8,570 nucleotides of DNA from Robiginitomaculum sp. (GCA_027071965.1 JALSYJ010000274.1:1-8570), one strand, 5' to 3'. Counted from the first letter of the stretch, positions 1 to 6,374 are shown. Notes: a model not told the origin generated them from the letters alone. Made by a program: numbers and translations.

Positions 1-107
1 GCGAGATTATCCTGCTTTCTGTCAACAGGAATTTTCGTCTGTTAAAGCCATGGACGTGGTTTAATTTTAGAAAACGTGGATTTGTCAGTTTACGGAAAAG
101 CCGTTGA
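1..107 (+). CDS. lepB: Signal peptidase I, C-terminal end (partial)
   Basis: This is the 3' end of a gene that begins left of the window. The readable frame starts at base 3 and gives 34 residues before a TGA at 105-107. It begins EIILLSVNRNF, continues with LLKPWTWF and ends in an Arg/Lys-rich tail. A hydrophobic strand with a Ser, then a Trp-rich PWTW segment and a basic end, is how alphaproteobacterial signal peptidase I proteins finish. The enzyme is an inner-membrane serine/lysine protease that removes signal peptides from exported proteins. Its catalytic residues lie outside the window, so the call rests on this tail and on position: lepB directly precedes rnc-era in many alphaproteobacteria. 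The stop overlaps the rnc start as TTGA, which suggests translational coupling. Confidence 0.8.
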   Translation, partial: EIILLSVNRNFRLLKPWTWFNFRKRGFVSLRKSR

Positions 108-793
108 CCTCACTTGCACATGAACAGGCTTTACAGGCCCATATAGGCTACAAGTTCAAGAGTCCCGACATTTTACAGCGGGCATTGACCCATGGCTCCA
201 TGGGCGATGGCAAGGCCGTCGCAGACAATGAACGGTTGGAATTTCTGGGTGACAGGGTTTTGGGGCTTATTGTGGCTGAATTCCTGTTTGAAGAGGATCA
301 ATCCCAAAGCGAAGGCCAGATGGCCAGGCGTTTGAACGCTTTGGTGCGAAAGGAAGCCTGTGCCAAGGCGGCAATGGCGGCCAATATCGGGCCTGCGCTT
401 TACCTGTCAAAGGCTGAGGAGAAAAACGGCGGCCGTGAAAAGCTTTCTATTCTTGGTGATGCGTGCGAGGCGGTATTGGCGGCACTGTATCTTGATGGCG
501 GTCTGGATGCGGCCAAGAATTTTTTCTACAGGTTCTGGGACGAGCAATTATCTGATATCAGCTCCGGAGTTAAAGACCCCAAGAGCACATTGCAGGAATG
601 GGCACTAAGTCATGGCCATGAATTGCCAAAATACAAAATGCTTGGACGCACCGGGCCTGATCATAGGCCCGAATTTCAGGTAGAGGTATTGTTAGGAAAA
701 TTCAATGCGCAAGGTGTGGCTGGCTCAAAGCAAGAAGCAGAGCGTTTGGGGGCCAAAGCCTTACTGGTCAAGATCGGAGTGAGCGTTGACTAA
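104..793 (+). CDS. rnc: Ribonuclease III
   Basis: Endoribonuclease that cuts double-stranded RNA, for example in rRNA precursor processing; it acts as a homodimer in the cytoplasm. The 229 residues match the usual length. The RNase III signature NERLEFLGD is at residues 42-50, with metal-binding E43 and D50. The second acidic pair is in LGDACEAVL, at D119 and E122, so the active site looks intact. A double-stranded RNA-binding domain follows from about residue 158 to the end (from DPKSTLQEWA to the GSKQEAERLGAKALL helix). The start is a TTG that shares bases with the lepB stop. A purine-rich GGAAAAG at 94-100 is a weak ribosome-binding site, and no better in-frame start was seen. The 3' end overlaps era by 8 bases. 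Confidence 0.96.
   Translation: MTSLAHEQALQAHIGYKFKSPDILQRALTHGSMGDGKAVADNERLEFLGDRVLGLIVAEFLFEEDQSQSEGQMARRLNALVRKEACAKAAMAANIGPALYLSKAEEKNGGREKLSILGDACEAVLAALYLDGGLDAAKNFFYRFWDEQLSDISSGVKDPKSTLQEWALSHGHELPKYKMLGRTGPDHRPEFQVEVLLGKFNAQGVAGSKQEAERLGAKALLVKIGVSVD
776..779 (+). promoter_or_regulatory. Ribosome-binding site of era (inside rnc)
   Basis: GGAG lies 6 bases before the TTG at 786, within the last codons of rnc. It is the main reason to accept the TTG as the era start: the nearby ATG at 806 is in another frame. Termination of rnc at 793 happens just past the era start, so the two genes are probably translationally coupled. Confidence 0.6.
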
Positions 794-1727
794 TCAGGAA
801 AAACGATGCGGGTTTGCTGCGTTGATCGGCGCGCCTAATGCCGGTAAATCAACGTTGGTCAATGCATTGATCGGCTCCAAAATATCAATAGTCACCCATA
901 AGGTGCAAACCACCCGCTTTCGGGTGCGCGGGATTATGCTGAAACAAAATTCCCAAATAGTGCTGGTGGATACCCCCGGAGTATTTGCGCCAAAGCGGCG
1001 CCTTGATCGCGCAATGGTGCGTGCTGCGTGGCAGGGAGCTGAAGAAGCAGATCAGATTGTGCATATTGTTGACGCCGCCGCCTGGCATCGTCATGAGGAT
1101 CCAAAACTTGCCCGCGCCCAGGATAAAAAGGCCGCAATTGACACGAACAGTATTATTGACGAATTGCACAGCCTGGGGCGCAAGGCAATTTTAGTATTGA
1201 ACAAGATTGATTTGATAGAAAAAGAAACGCTGTTGGCACAGGTCGCGCATTTTAATGCGATCGGGATTTATGATGAGATCATCATGGTATCTGCAAGCAA
1301 GGGCCTAGGGGTTGAGGATTTGGGGAATTTGCTGGCGCAACGGATGCCGGTTGGGGCATGGCATTATCCAGAAGACCAAATTGCTGACTTACCCATGCGC
1401 TTGCTTGCTGCAGAAATTACACGCGAAAAACTAATGCTTCGGGTGCATGAAGAACTGCCATATGCGGCAACGGTCACCACTGAAAGCTGGGAGTTACGAA
1501 AAGATAAATCTATTACGGTGCGGCAGATAATTTATGTTGAACGTGAAAGTCAGCGCAAAATTATCCTTGGCAAAAATGGCAAGGTAATCAAGGCTATAGG
1601 CCAGTCTGCGCGCCGGGAGCTAATGGGTATGCTGGGTGAGAAAATACACTTGTTCTTGCATGTCAAAGTAGCAAATTGGGCACAGGATCGCGAACGTTAT
1701 ACCGAATTTGGTCTGGAATTTGAGTAA
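786..1727 (+). CDS. era: GTPase Era
   Basis: Essential-type GTPase that binds 16S rRNA near its 3' end and helps mature the 30S subunit. The N-terminal GTPase domain shows G1 GAPNAGKS (residues 15-22), G2 around TTRFRVRG (42-49), G3 DTPG (62-65), G4 NKID (139-142) and G5 SAS (169-171). The C-terminal KH RNA-binding domain carries the GKNG loop at 262-265, followed by an IKAIG helix. The protein has 313 residues, slightly more than the usual 295-305. The extra length appears to sit between G3 and G4, at about residues 101-120, as a charged stretch HRHEDPKLARAQDKKAA. The start is TTG with a good Shine-Dalgarno inside rnc. The TAA stop shares one base with the recO ATG (TAATG). Confidence 0.97.
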   Translation: MTNQEKRCGFAALIGAPNAGKSTLVNALIGSKISIVTHKVQTTRFRVRGIMLKQNSQIVLVDTPGVFAPKRRLDRAMVRAAWQGAEEADQIVHIVDAAAWHRHEDPKLARAQDKKAAIDTNSIIDELHSLGRKAILVLNKIDLIEKETLLAQVAHFNAIGIYDEIIMVSASKGLGVEDLGNLLAQRMPVGAWHYPEDQIADLPMRLLAAEITREKLMLRVHEELPYAATVTTESWELRKDKSITVRQIIYVERESQRKIILGKNGKVIKAIGQSARRELMGMLGEKIHLFLHVKVANWAQDRERYTEFGLEFE

Positions 1728-2446
1728 TGGAGTGGCAGACAAATGGCTATGTGCTTGCAGTGCGCCGCCATGGCGAATCCAGTGCCATTATAGATGTTTT
1801 TACTCGTGAGCACGGGCGCTATTGCGGTCTGGTTCGCGGGGCCAGCGGTAAAAGGCTGCGCGGAATATTACAGCCTGGAAATTTGTTGCATTTACATTGG
1901 CGAGCCAGATTATCAGAGCATTTAGGTATGTTTACTGTGGAGGGGGGAAGCTCTCTTGCCGCACCATTGCTTGATGATCCTGTTGCCCTGTCGGGCTTGC
2001 TGGCAGCTTGCGCAATTATCAATCATACTCTGCCCGAGCGTGAAGCCCATGAACGCCTGTATGACGCATTTTCATTCTTGTTGGAGGAAATGCAGAATCT
2101 GGAAGTCTGGCCTGCCCTTTATATTCGCCTGGAAGTGGGAATTCTGGATGAGCTGGGTTATGGGCTGGACTTGTCAAAATGCGCAGCCACCAATGAAACT
2201 GAGAATCTTACGCATATATCTCCGCGCACCGGGCGAGCGGTTTGCGCATCTGCAGCCAAGCCATATCTGGATAAATTATTGCCCTTGCCGCAATTTCTGG
2301 CAGGCAAGGGTTTTGATCTGGCTGTAGATGATATAAAAAACGGTTTGCGCCTATGCGCATATTTCCTGGAGCGAAGACTGTTATGGCCGGCAAACAAACA
2401 ACTGCCAGATGCCAGAGAACGGATGATGGATCGTCTGAAAATATGA
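1727..2446 (+). CDS. recO: DNA repair protein RecO
   Basis: Mediator of the RecFOR recombination pathway, which helps load RecA onto SSB-coated single-stranded DNA and anneals strands. The N-terminus, with GYVLAVRRHGE, a DVFTREHG strand and GLVRGA (about residues 7-38), is the typical RecO OB-fold. The rest is the helical domain, ending in the alphaproteobacterial pattern SPRTGRAV, then LLPLPQFL (about 164-190). It lacks a clear four-cysteine zinc site: only scattered cysteines, for example in LSKCAA and RAVCAS, are visible. At 239 residues it is full length. The start overlaps the era stop by one base. It is the last gene of the tight lepB-rnc-era-recO unit. The coding sequence contains a terminator-like hairpin near its 3' end. 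Confidence 0.94.
   Translation: MEWQTNGYVLAVRRHGESSAIIDVFTREHGRYCGLVRGASGKRLRGILQPGNLLHLHWRARLSEHLGMFTVEGGSSLAAPLLDDPVALSGLLAACAIINHTLPEREAHERLYDAFSFLLEEMQNLEVWPALYIRLEVGILDELGYGLDLSKCAATNETENLTHISPRTGRAVCASAAKPYLDKLLPLPQFLAGKGFDLAVDDIKNGLRLCAYFLERRLLWPANKQLPDARERMMDRLKI
2282..2314 (+). repeat. Inverted repeat with T-run inside recO
   Basis: CCCTTGCC (2282-2289) and GGCAAGGG (2303-2310) are perfect 8-base complementary arms around a 13-base loop, followed at once by TTTT (2311-2314). It has the shape of a short intrinsic terminator but lies inside the recO reading frame and encodes conserved-looking residues (PLPQFLAGKG). The structure is seen directly. Whether it acts on transcription is inference, and coding constraint could explain it. 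Confidence 0.45.
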
Positions 2447-2454
2447 ATTTCCTA

Positions 2455-2484
2455 TGGACAGCCACCTGCGATGCACTGCATAAC
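2455..2484 (+). promoter_or_regulatory. Candidate sigma-70 promoter for the NDUFA12-mlaD unit
   Basis: In the 66-base gap after recO, TGGACA (2455-2460; five of six to the -35 consensus) is followed after 18 bases by CATAAC (2479-2484; four of six to the -10 consensus). The predicted transcript would start about 20 bases before the chosen ATG at 2513. One-site matches of this quality arise by chance, and readthrough from recO is an alternative. Confidence 0.3.
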
Positions 2485-2498
2485 AGGCATTCAAACCC

Positions 2499-2504
2499 AA
2501 GGGG
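2499..2504 (+). promoter_or_regulatory. Ribosome-binding site deciding the NDUFA12 start
   Basis: AAGGGG lies 8 bases before the ATG at 2513. It selects that start over the in-frame upstream ATG at 2471, which has no such site and would add 14 residues foreign to the family. Confidence 0.65.
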
Positions 2505-2512
2505 CTTTTAAC

Positions 2513-2917
2513 ATGTTCAAGTTTATTAAGCGAATGTTTGCATGGTGGGACGGAGCCACTATCGGGACATTGTTTATTTTGTTCAGAAAATACCGCTTTA
2601 TTGCCGAGGATGAGTTTGGCAATCGCTATTTTGAAGAAAAAAAGCCAAGTTTTGACGGCAGAAAACGCCGCATGGTTACCTATACCGGCTATGCTGATGC
2701 TTCGAGAGTTCCTTCCGACTGGCATGGATGGTTACACCATACTTTTGAAACACCGCCAAGCGAGCAGCCCCTATTGCGGCAGGAATGGGAAAAAGATCAT
2801 CAGGCCAATCTGACCGGCACTGTCTGGGCCTGGCATCGCAAAGGTTCAATGAGCGGTGATGGTAAACGTGGCCATGCCACTGGTGATTATGAAGCATGGA
2901 ACCCGGATCAGGGATGA
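2513..2917 (+). CDS. NADH:ubiquinone oxidoreductase accessory subunit, NDUFA12 (B17.2) family
   Basis: Homologue of the mitochondrial complex I accessory subunit NDUFA12/B17.2, a small peripheral-arm protein found in alphaproteobacteria but not in the minimal 14-subunit bacterial enzyme. From the chosen ATG it has 134 residues, a normal size. Family features in order are a short amphipathic start (MFKFIKRMFAWWDGATIGT), GNRYFEEK, a GRKRRMVTYTGYADASRVP segment, the hallmark WHGWLHHTFETPP, and near the end NLTGT followed by AWHRKGS. It has no signal peptide or membrane span and should act on the cytoplasmic arm of complex I. The start follows an AAGGGG Shine-Dalgarno. An ORF extension to 2471 is possible but unlikely. 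Its TGA overlaps the mlaD ATG (ATGA), an arrangement expected to couple translation. No core nuo genes are in the window. Confidence 0.9.
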   Translation: MFKFIKRMFAWWDGATIGTLFILFRKYRFIAEDEFGNRYFEEKKPSFDGRKRRMVTYTGYADASRVPSDWHGWLHHTFETPPSEQPLLRQEWEKDHQANLTGTVWAWHRKGSMSGDGKRGHATGDYEAWNPDQG

Positions 2918-3375
2918 AAGACCAGATTACAGAAACTCTTGTTGGCCTGTTGGTTTTGGCTGTTGCTGCCGGATTCTCGTGGTTTGTATTTTCTACAATC
3001 GGCAAAAGCAGCAATAAAGATGCGCTTGATGTCGTTGCAAGTTTTTCCTCAATCGGCAGTATCACCAACGGTACGGATGTCAGGTTGGCCGGGGTAAAGG
3101 TAGGTACAGTTACTGATATTTCTCTGGACACTCAAACCTATGACGCCAATGTTATATTGAGTATCCGCTCTGGAATTCCGGTGCCTGAGGACAGTGTTGC
3201 AAAAATAGTTTCCGATGGTTTGCTTGGTGCGGCTTATATTTCCATTGAACCGGGTGCGTCTGAAGACATGCTGACAGCAGGCTCCAGCTTTGAATACACG
3301 CAAGGAGCGGTGGATTTACTGGGCCTGCTAGGGCAATTTGCCGGAAATGGCTCAGGTGCAGATAGCTCAGAGTAA
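2914..3375 (+). CDS. mlaD: MCE-domain lipid transport protein, MlaD-like
   Basis: Periplasmic, membrane-anchored substrate-binding protein of an Mla-type ABC system that moves phospholipids between the inner and outer membranes. The 153 residues comprise an N-terminal transmembrane helix (about 7-29, LVGLLVLAVAAGFSWFVF), a single MCE domain (about 36-115) with VRLAGVKVGTVTDI at 56-69 and GLLGAAYISIEPG at 102-114, and a conserved-looking TQGAVDLLGLLGQF at 129-142. That last segment matches the hydrophobic C-terminal helix that lines the pore of MlaD hexamers. The ATG at 2914 overlaps the preceding stop; an in-frame ATG at 2896 lies inside the NDUFA12 gene and is less likely. Partner genes (mlaE, mlaF, mlaC) are absent, so they must lie elsewhere. 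It is somewhat shorter than the E. coli protein. Confidence 0.92.
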   Translation: MKDQITETLVGLLVLAVAAGFSWFVFSTIGKSSNKDALDVVASFSSIGSITNGTDVRLAGVKVGTVTDISLDTQTYDANVILSIRSGIPVPEDSVAKIVSDGLLGAAYISIEPGASEDMLTAGSSFEYTQGAVDLLGLLGQFAGNGSGADSSE

Positions 3376-3438
3376 AGCTATGGCAATCAACAAGAAAACC
3401 GACATAATTCTGCCTGAGTTTGCGGTCAGGAGTGCAAT

Positions 3439-3825
3439 ATGCGATATTTAGCTCTATCTTTGATTATCATTTTTTCCGCAGGCTCCGGCTTGGCACAAGG
3501 GCGGCTGTCATCTGCTCCGGGTACTATCGTGGTGTTGCGCGGGCTGGATAAGGTAACGGCGATTACTTCTGATTTTGAGATAAAAACAGGCCAGTCACGC
3601 ACCTTTGGCTCCTTGACCATAGATGTCTCATATTGTCGCAAGCGACCGCCGGAGGAAACCCCGGAGGTTTATGCATTTCTTACCATTACTGATCGCAAGA
3701 CCGATGGCTCAGGGCAGGAAATTCAAGGAGAAGTCATATTCAATGGCTGGATGTTTGCCTCAAGTCCGGCACTCAATCCCTTGGAACATCCGGTTTATGA
3801 TGTCTGGGTTTTAGACTGTAAGTAA
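3439..3825 (+). CDS. Exported DUF2155 domain protein
   Basis: Conserved alphaproteobacterial protein of unknown function. Residues 1-19 form a signal peptide (a short basic start, a hydrophobic core LALSLIIIF, and a GLA cleavage motif before Q20), so it should be periplasmic. The mature part holds a small beta-rich domain. Its C-terminal signature GWMFASSPALNPLEHPVYDVW (positions 103-123) is typical of DUF2155, and the family identification rests mainly on it. The mature protein has just two cysteines, C66 (in SYCRKRPPE) and C127, the penultimate residue, which could form a disulfide. The start has an AGGAG Shine-Dalgarno at 3428-3432 with a 6-base spacer. The gene lies 63 bases after mlaD and ends 16 bases before the convergent aat stop. 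This neighbourhood next to aat and the NDUFA12 gene is a familiar one. Confidence 0.88.
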   Translation: MRYLALSLIIIFSAGSGLAQGRLSSAPGTIVVLRGLDKVTAITSDFEIKTGQSRTFGSLTIDVSYCRKRPPEETPEVYAFLTITDRKTDGSGQEIQGEVIFNGWMFASSPALNPLEHPVYDVWVLDCK

Positions 3826-3841
3826 GGCCGGTGTGCTCATG

Positions 3842-4504
3842 TCAGGTGGATAATTGTTGCAAAACCTCCCGCCCGCTAAAGGGGGCAGGGTCTTGTGCAA
3901 GTAATACCGGTTTTGCCATGGCGGCATCTAATTGTTGCAAATATTGCTTGCGGCTGATTTCGATAGCCCCGAATTGAGCAAGGTGGCTGGTTATGAATTG
4001 GATATCAAGCAGGCAGAACCCTTGTTTTTTTAATCTGGCGCACAAATGAAAAAGGGCCACTTTGGAAGCATCTGTTTGTCTTGAAAACATGCTTTCACCA
4101 AAAAAGGCTCCGCCCAGAGAAATACCATATAAGCCGCCGACCAGTTTCTGATCCTGATAACATTCAATTGAATGGGCATGGCCCCGTAAAAACAAATGAT
4201 GACACAGCATTTCAATGCCGGGGTTTATCCAAGTGTCATCACGTACGGCGCTGACCTCGGCGCAATGGGCAATTACGGCTGCAAAATTGCGGTTAATATG
4301 AACCGTGAACCTATCCTGACGTATGGTGCGGGCCAGTCTTTTTGGGATATGCAGCGCATTTAATGGCAAAATACCACGTCGATCAGGGTCAATAATTGAT
4401 ACTGTCGTGGCATTACGGCTTTCGGCCATTGGAAACTGGCCACGAGCATAAAGCCTAAGCAACTCACCTGGGCCAAGCACCATTTCAGGATTTATATCTG
4501 TCAA
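3842..4504 (-). CDS. aat: Leucyl/phenylalanyl-tRNA--protein transferase
   Basis: Transfers Leu or Phe from aminoacyl-tRNA to proteins with an N-terminal Arg or Lys, marking them for ClpS/ClpAP degradation (bacterial N-end rule); cytoplasmic. The 220 residues include family landmarks: RGQFPMAE (21-28), a DPDRRG segment (39-44), TWINPGI (91-97), HSIE (111-114), GGLYG (123-127), GGAFFGESMFS (131-141), ASK (146-148) and LDIQFITSHLAQFGA (166-180). The start is uncertain. TTG at 4504 has a GGA about 5 bases upstream and fits the family length, while an in-frame ATG at 4483 would drop seven residues and has no visible ribosome-binding site. It is the last gene of the aroQ-accB-accC-aat unit, 25 bases after accC, and is convergent with the DUF2155 gene. 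Confidence 0.95.
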   Translation of the reverse strand: MTDINPEMVLGPGELLRLYARGQFPMAESRNATTVSIIDPDRRGILPLNALHIPKRLARTIRQDRFTVHINRNFAAVIAHCAEVSAVRDDTWINPGIEMLCHHLFLRGHAHSIECYQDQKLVGGLYGISLGGAFFGESMFSRQTDASKVALFHLCARLKKQGFCLLDIQFITSHLAQFGAIEISRKQYLQQLDAAMAKPVLLAQDPAPFSGREVLQQLST

Positions 4505-4529
4505 TTGTGTCCAGTCTTAAATATTGATC

Positions 4530-5873
4530 CTATTTTTGCTCTTCCAGCCAATGTTGCAGCCAGTGAATATGATAGTCGCCACTTATTACATCAGGATCTT
4601 CCACCAAATCCCTGAACAGGGGCAAGGTGGTTTCAATTCCGGCAATTACCATCTCGTCCAAAGAGCGCTTCAGCCGCATAAGAGCTTCTTCGCGATTGGC
4701 GCCATGAACAATTAATTTGCCGATCAGGCTGTCATAAAATGGCGGGATTGAATAGCCGGCATAAACAGCAGAGTCCAATCTGACCCCAAGACCTCCAGGA
4801 GCATGAAATTCACGCACTTTTCCCGGTGAAGGCACAAAGGTTCGCGGATGTTCGGCGTTAATCCGGCATTCAATGGCATGGCCCCGGAATTTAATATCAT
4901 CCTGGGTGAAGGGTAACTTTTCACCAGCAGCTACGCGAATTTGCTCGCGCACCAGATCAATGCCTGTAATAGCTTCAGTGACCGGGTGCTCCACCTGCAA
5001 ACGTGTGTTCATTTCGATGAAGAAAAATTCGCCGCCTTCATACAGGAACTCGATAGTGCCAACGCCAAGATAGCCGATTTTTGAAATTGCCTTTGCGACA
5101 ATGCCGCCAATTTTCTGGCGTTCTTCTTCGGTCAAAACCGGGCATGGAGCTTCTTCGAGAATTTTTTGGTTGCGTCGCTGCAATGAGCAGTCACGCTCGC
5201 CCAAATGTACTACATTGCCATGGCTATCAGCCAAAACCTGCACCTCAACATGGCGGGGCAGTTCAAGATAGCGCTCCAGATAAACCGAGCCATCGCCAAA
5301 AGCAGCCAGAGCTTCGGTGCGGGCCGTTGATATAGCCTCAAGCAGATCATCAGCCGTCGCCGCCAGCTTCATTCCGCGCCCGCCGCCACCTGATGCAGCT
5401 TTGACCAATAGGGGGTATCCTACTTCCTCAGCCACTTGTTTGGCTTGAGAGTCGGAGGTGATTTCACCCTTGGATCCGGGAACCACTGGAATTCCTGCAT
5501 CCATAACAGCTTGTTTTGCAGTGATTTTATCGCCCATTAGCCGGATATGCTCAGCAGTAGGGCCAATAAATGTTATGTCATGGGAATTAACAATTTCAGC
5601 AAATCTGGCATTTTCTGACAAGAAGCCATATCCGGGATGCACCGCATCAGCACCGGTTATTTCCACCGCCGCCATAATCGCAGGCACATTTAGGTAACTT
5701 TGTGCCGGTGATGGCGGGCCGATACAGACGCTCTCATCAGCAATAAGAACATGCTTGGCGTCACGGTCTGCAGTGGAGTGAACAGCAACCGTCTGGATGC
5801 CGATTTCCTGACATGCGCGATGAATTCGCAGGGCGATTTCACCACGGTTGGCAATCAATACTTTGTTAAACAT
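4530..5873 (-). CDS. accC: Acetyl-CoA carboxylase, biotin carboxylase subunit
   Basis: Carboxylates the biotin of AccB using ATP and bicarbonate, the first half-reaction of malonyl-CoA synthesis for fatty acids; cytoplasmic. The 447 residues equal the usual length. An N-terminal pre-ATP-grasp domain begins FNKVLIANRGEIALRI. The ATP-grasp domain shows the glycine-rich loop KAASGGGGRGMK (158-169), HVEVQVLAD (208-216), ERDCSLQRRNQK (226-237) and the catalytic segment EMNTRLQVEHPVTE (287-300), with E287, N289, R291 and E295. The C-terminal domain contains ECRINAE (335-341). All key residues expected from the E. coli enzyme are present. It starts 9 bases after the accB stop with no strong Shine-Dalgarno, which suggests coupling to accB. 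AccA and AccD, which complete the enzyme, are not in the window. Confidence 0.98.
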   Translation of the reverse strand: MFNKVLIANRGEIALRIHRACQEIGIQTVAVHSTADRDAKHVLIADESVCIGPPSPAQSYLNVPAIMAAVEITGADAVHPGYGFLSENARFAEIVNSHDITFIGPTAEHIRLMGDKITAKQAVMDAGIPVVPGSKGEITSDSQAKQVAEEVGYPLLVKAASGGGGRGMKLAATADDLLEAISTARTEALAAFGDGSVYLERYLELPRHVEVQVLADSHGNVVHLGERDCSLQRRNQKILEEAPCPVLTEEERQKIGGIVAKAISKIGYLGVGTIEFLYEGGEFFFIEMNTRLQVEHPVTEAITGIDLVREQIRVAAGEKLPFTQDDIKFRGHAIECRINAEHPRTFVPSPGKVREFHAPGGLGVRLDSAVYAGYSIPPFYDSLIGKLIVHGANREEALMRLKRSLDEMVIAGIETTLPLFRDLVEDPDVISGDYHIHWLQHWLEEQK

Positions 5874-5882
5874 GCGGGTTGC

Positions 5883-6371
5883 CTAGCCGATCACTATCAA
5901 GGGTTCATCAAATTCTACTGGTTGCCCGTCACTGACGATGATTTCCTTCACCACACCGGATTTGGAAGATGCAATCGGGTTAAAGGTTTTCATGGCCTCT
6001 ATCAACATCAATGTATCGCCTTCATTGACCTTGTCGCCCACAGAAACAAAAGCAGGTTTTCCCGGCTCAGAGGCAAGATATACGGTGCCGACCATAGGCG
6101 AGCGCACTGTGCCCGGATGGGCCGACATGTCCACTGCACTATCCGGTGCCGGGGTCTCCGGAGCTATGGGTTGCGGTTGAGTGATCGCGGCAGGGCCGGG
6201 GCTTACCTGGCTGGAAATGATTTGCTTTGCCGGGCGACGGCTGATTTTCAGTTTCAGGTCTCCACGCTCCACCTCTATGTCGCTTAGGTCGGTTTCGCGC
6301 AGAATTTCTGCCAGTTCCCGTATGCTTGACAGTTCGTTTTTACCCAGTGTTGGTTTTGAGCTCGCAGCCAT
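5883..6371 (-). CDS. accB: Acetyl-CoA carboxylase, biotin carboxyl carrier protein
   Basis: Carries biotin covalently and shuttles the carboxyl group from AccC to the carboxyltransferase AccAD. The protein has 162 residues in three parts: an N-terminal helical region (about 10-48, including SSIRELAEILRETDLSDIEVE), a flexible linker rich in Pro and Ala (about 57-88), and the biotinyl domain (about 89-162). The domain contains the EAMKTFN motif, with K128 as the expected biotinylation site, and a preceding SPMVGTVY strand. The ATG lies three bases after the aroQ stop, with a GGA inside the aroQ tail as a modest ribosome-binding site. The accB-accC pair is the common arrangement, so the stoichiometry of the two subunits is probably set at translation. 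Confidence 0.98.
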   Translation of the reverse strand: MAASSKPTLGKNELSSIRELAEILRETDLSDIEVERGDLKLKISRRPAKQIISSQVSPGPAAITQPQPIAPETPAPDSAVDMSAHPGTVRSPMVGTVYLASEPGKPAFVSVGDKVNEGDTLMLIEAMKTFNPIASSKSGVVKEIIVSDGQPVEFDEPLIVIG

Positions 6372-6374
6372 ATG

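Noticed and set aside
189..204. Perfect inverted repeat CCCATGG-CT-CCATGGG in rnc
   Set aside because: The two-base centre makes a poor hairpin, and the sequence encodes the conserved THGS region of RNase III, so codon constraint explains it.
2381..2725. A 114-codon open frame on - across the end of recO and the NDUFA12 gene
   Set aside because: It is antisense to coding DNA on both sides of the gap and has no family resemblance.
2676..3131. A 151-codon open frame on - across the NDUFA12 gene and mlaD
   Set aside because: It is antisense to two clear family members and shows no recognisable domain or start signal.
3801..3845. A terminator between the convergent DUF2155 and aat genes
   Set aside because: The only complementary arms found (GTCT and AGAC near 3802-3816) are four bases long and lie in coding sequence, with no T-run after them.
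4172..4888. GGCATGGCCCCG occurring in both aat and accC
   Set aside because: Both copies encode an Arg-Gly-His-Ala tetrapeptide that belongs to each family, so the match is coincidental and not a dispersed repeat.
5751..6287. A 178-codon open frame on + across accC and accB
   Set aside because: It lies opposite two unmistakable genes in a coupled operon, its translation matches no family I recognise, and it is rich in Cys/His/Arg as antisense shadows tend to be.
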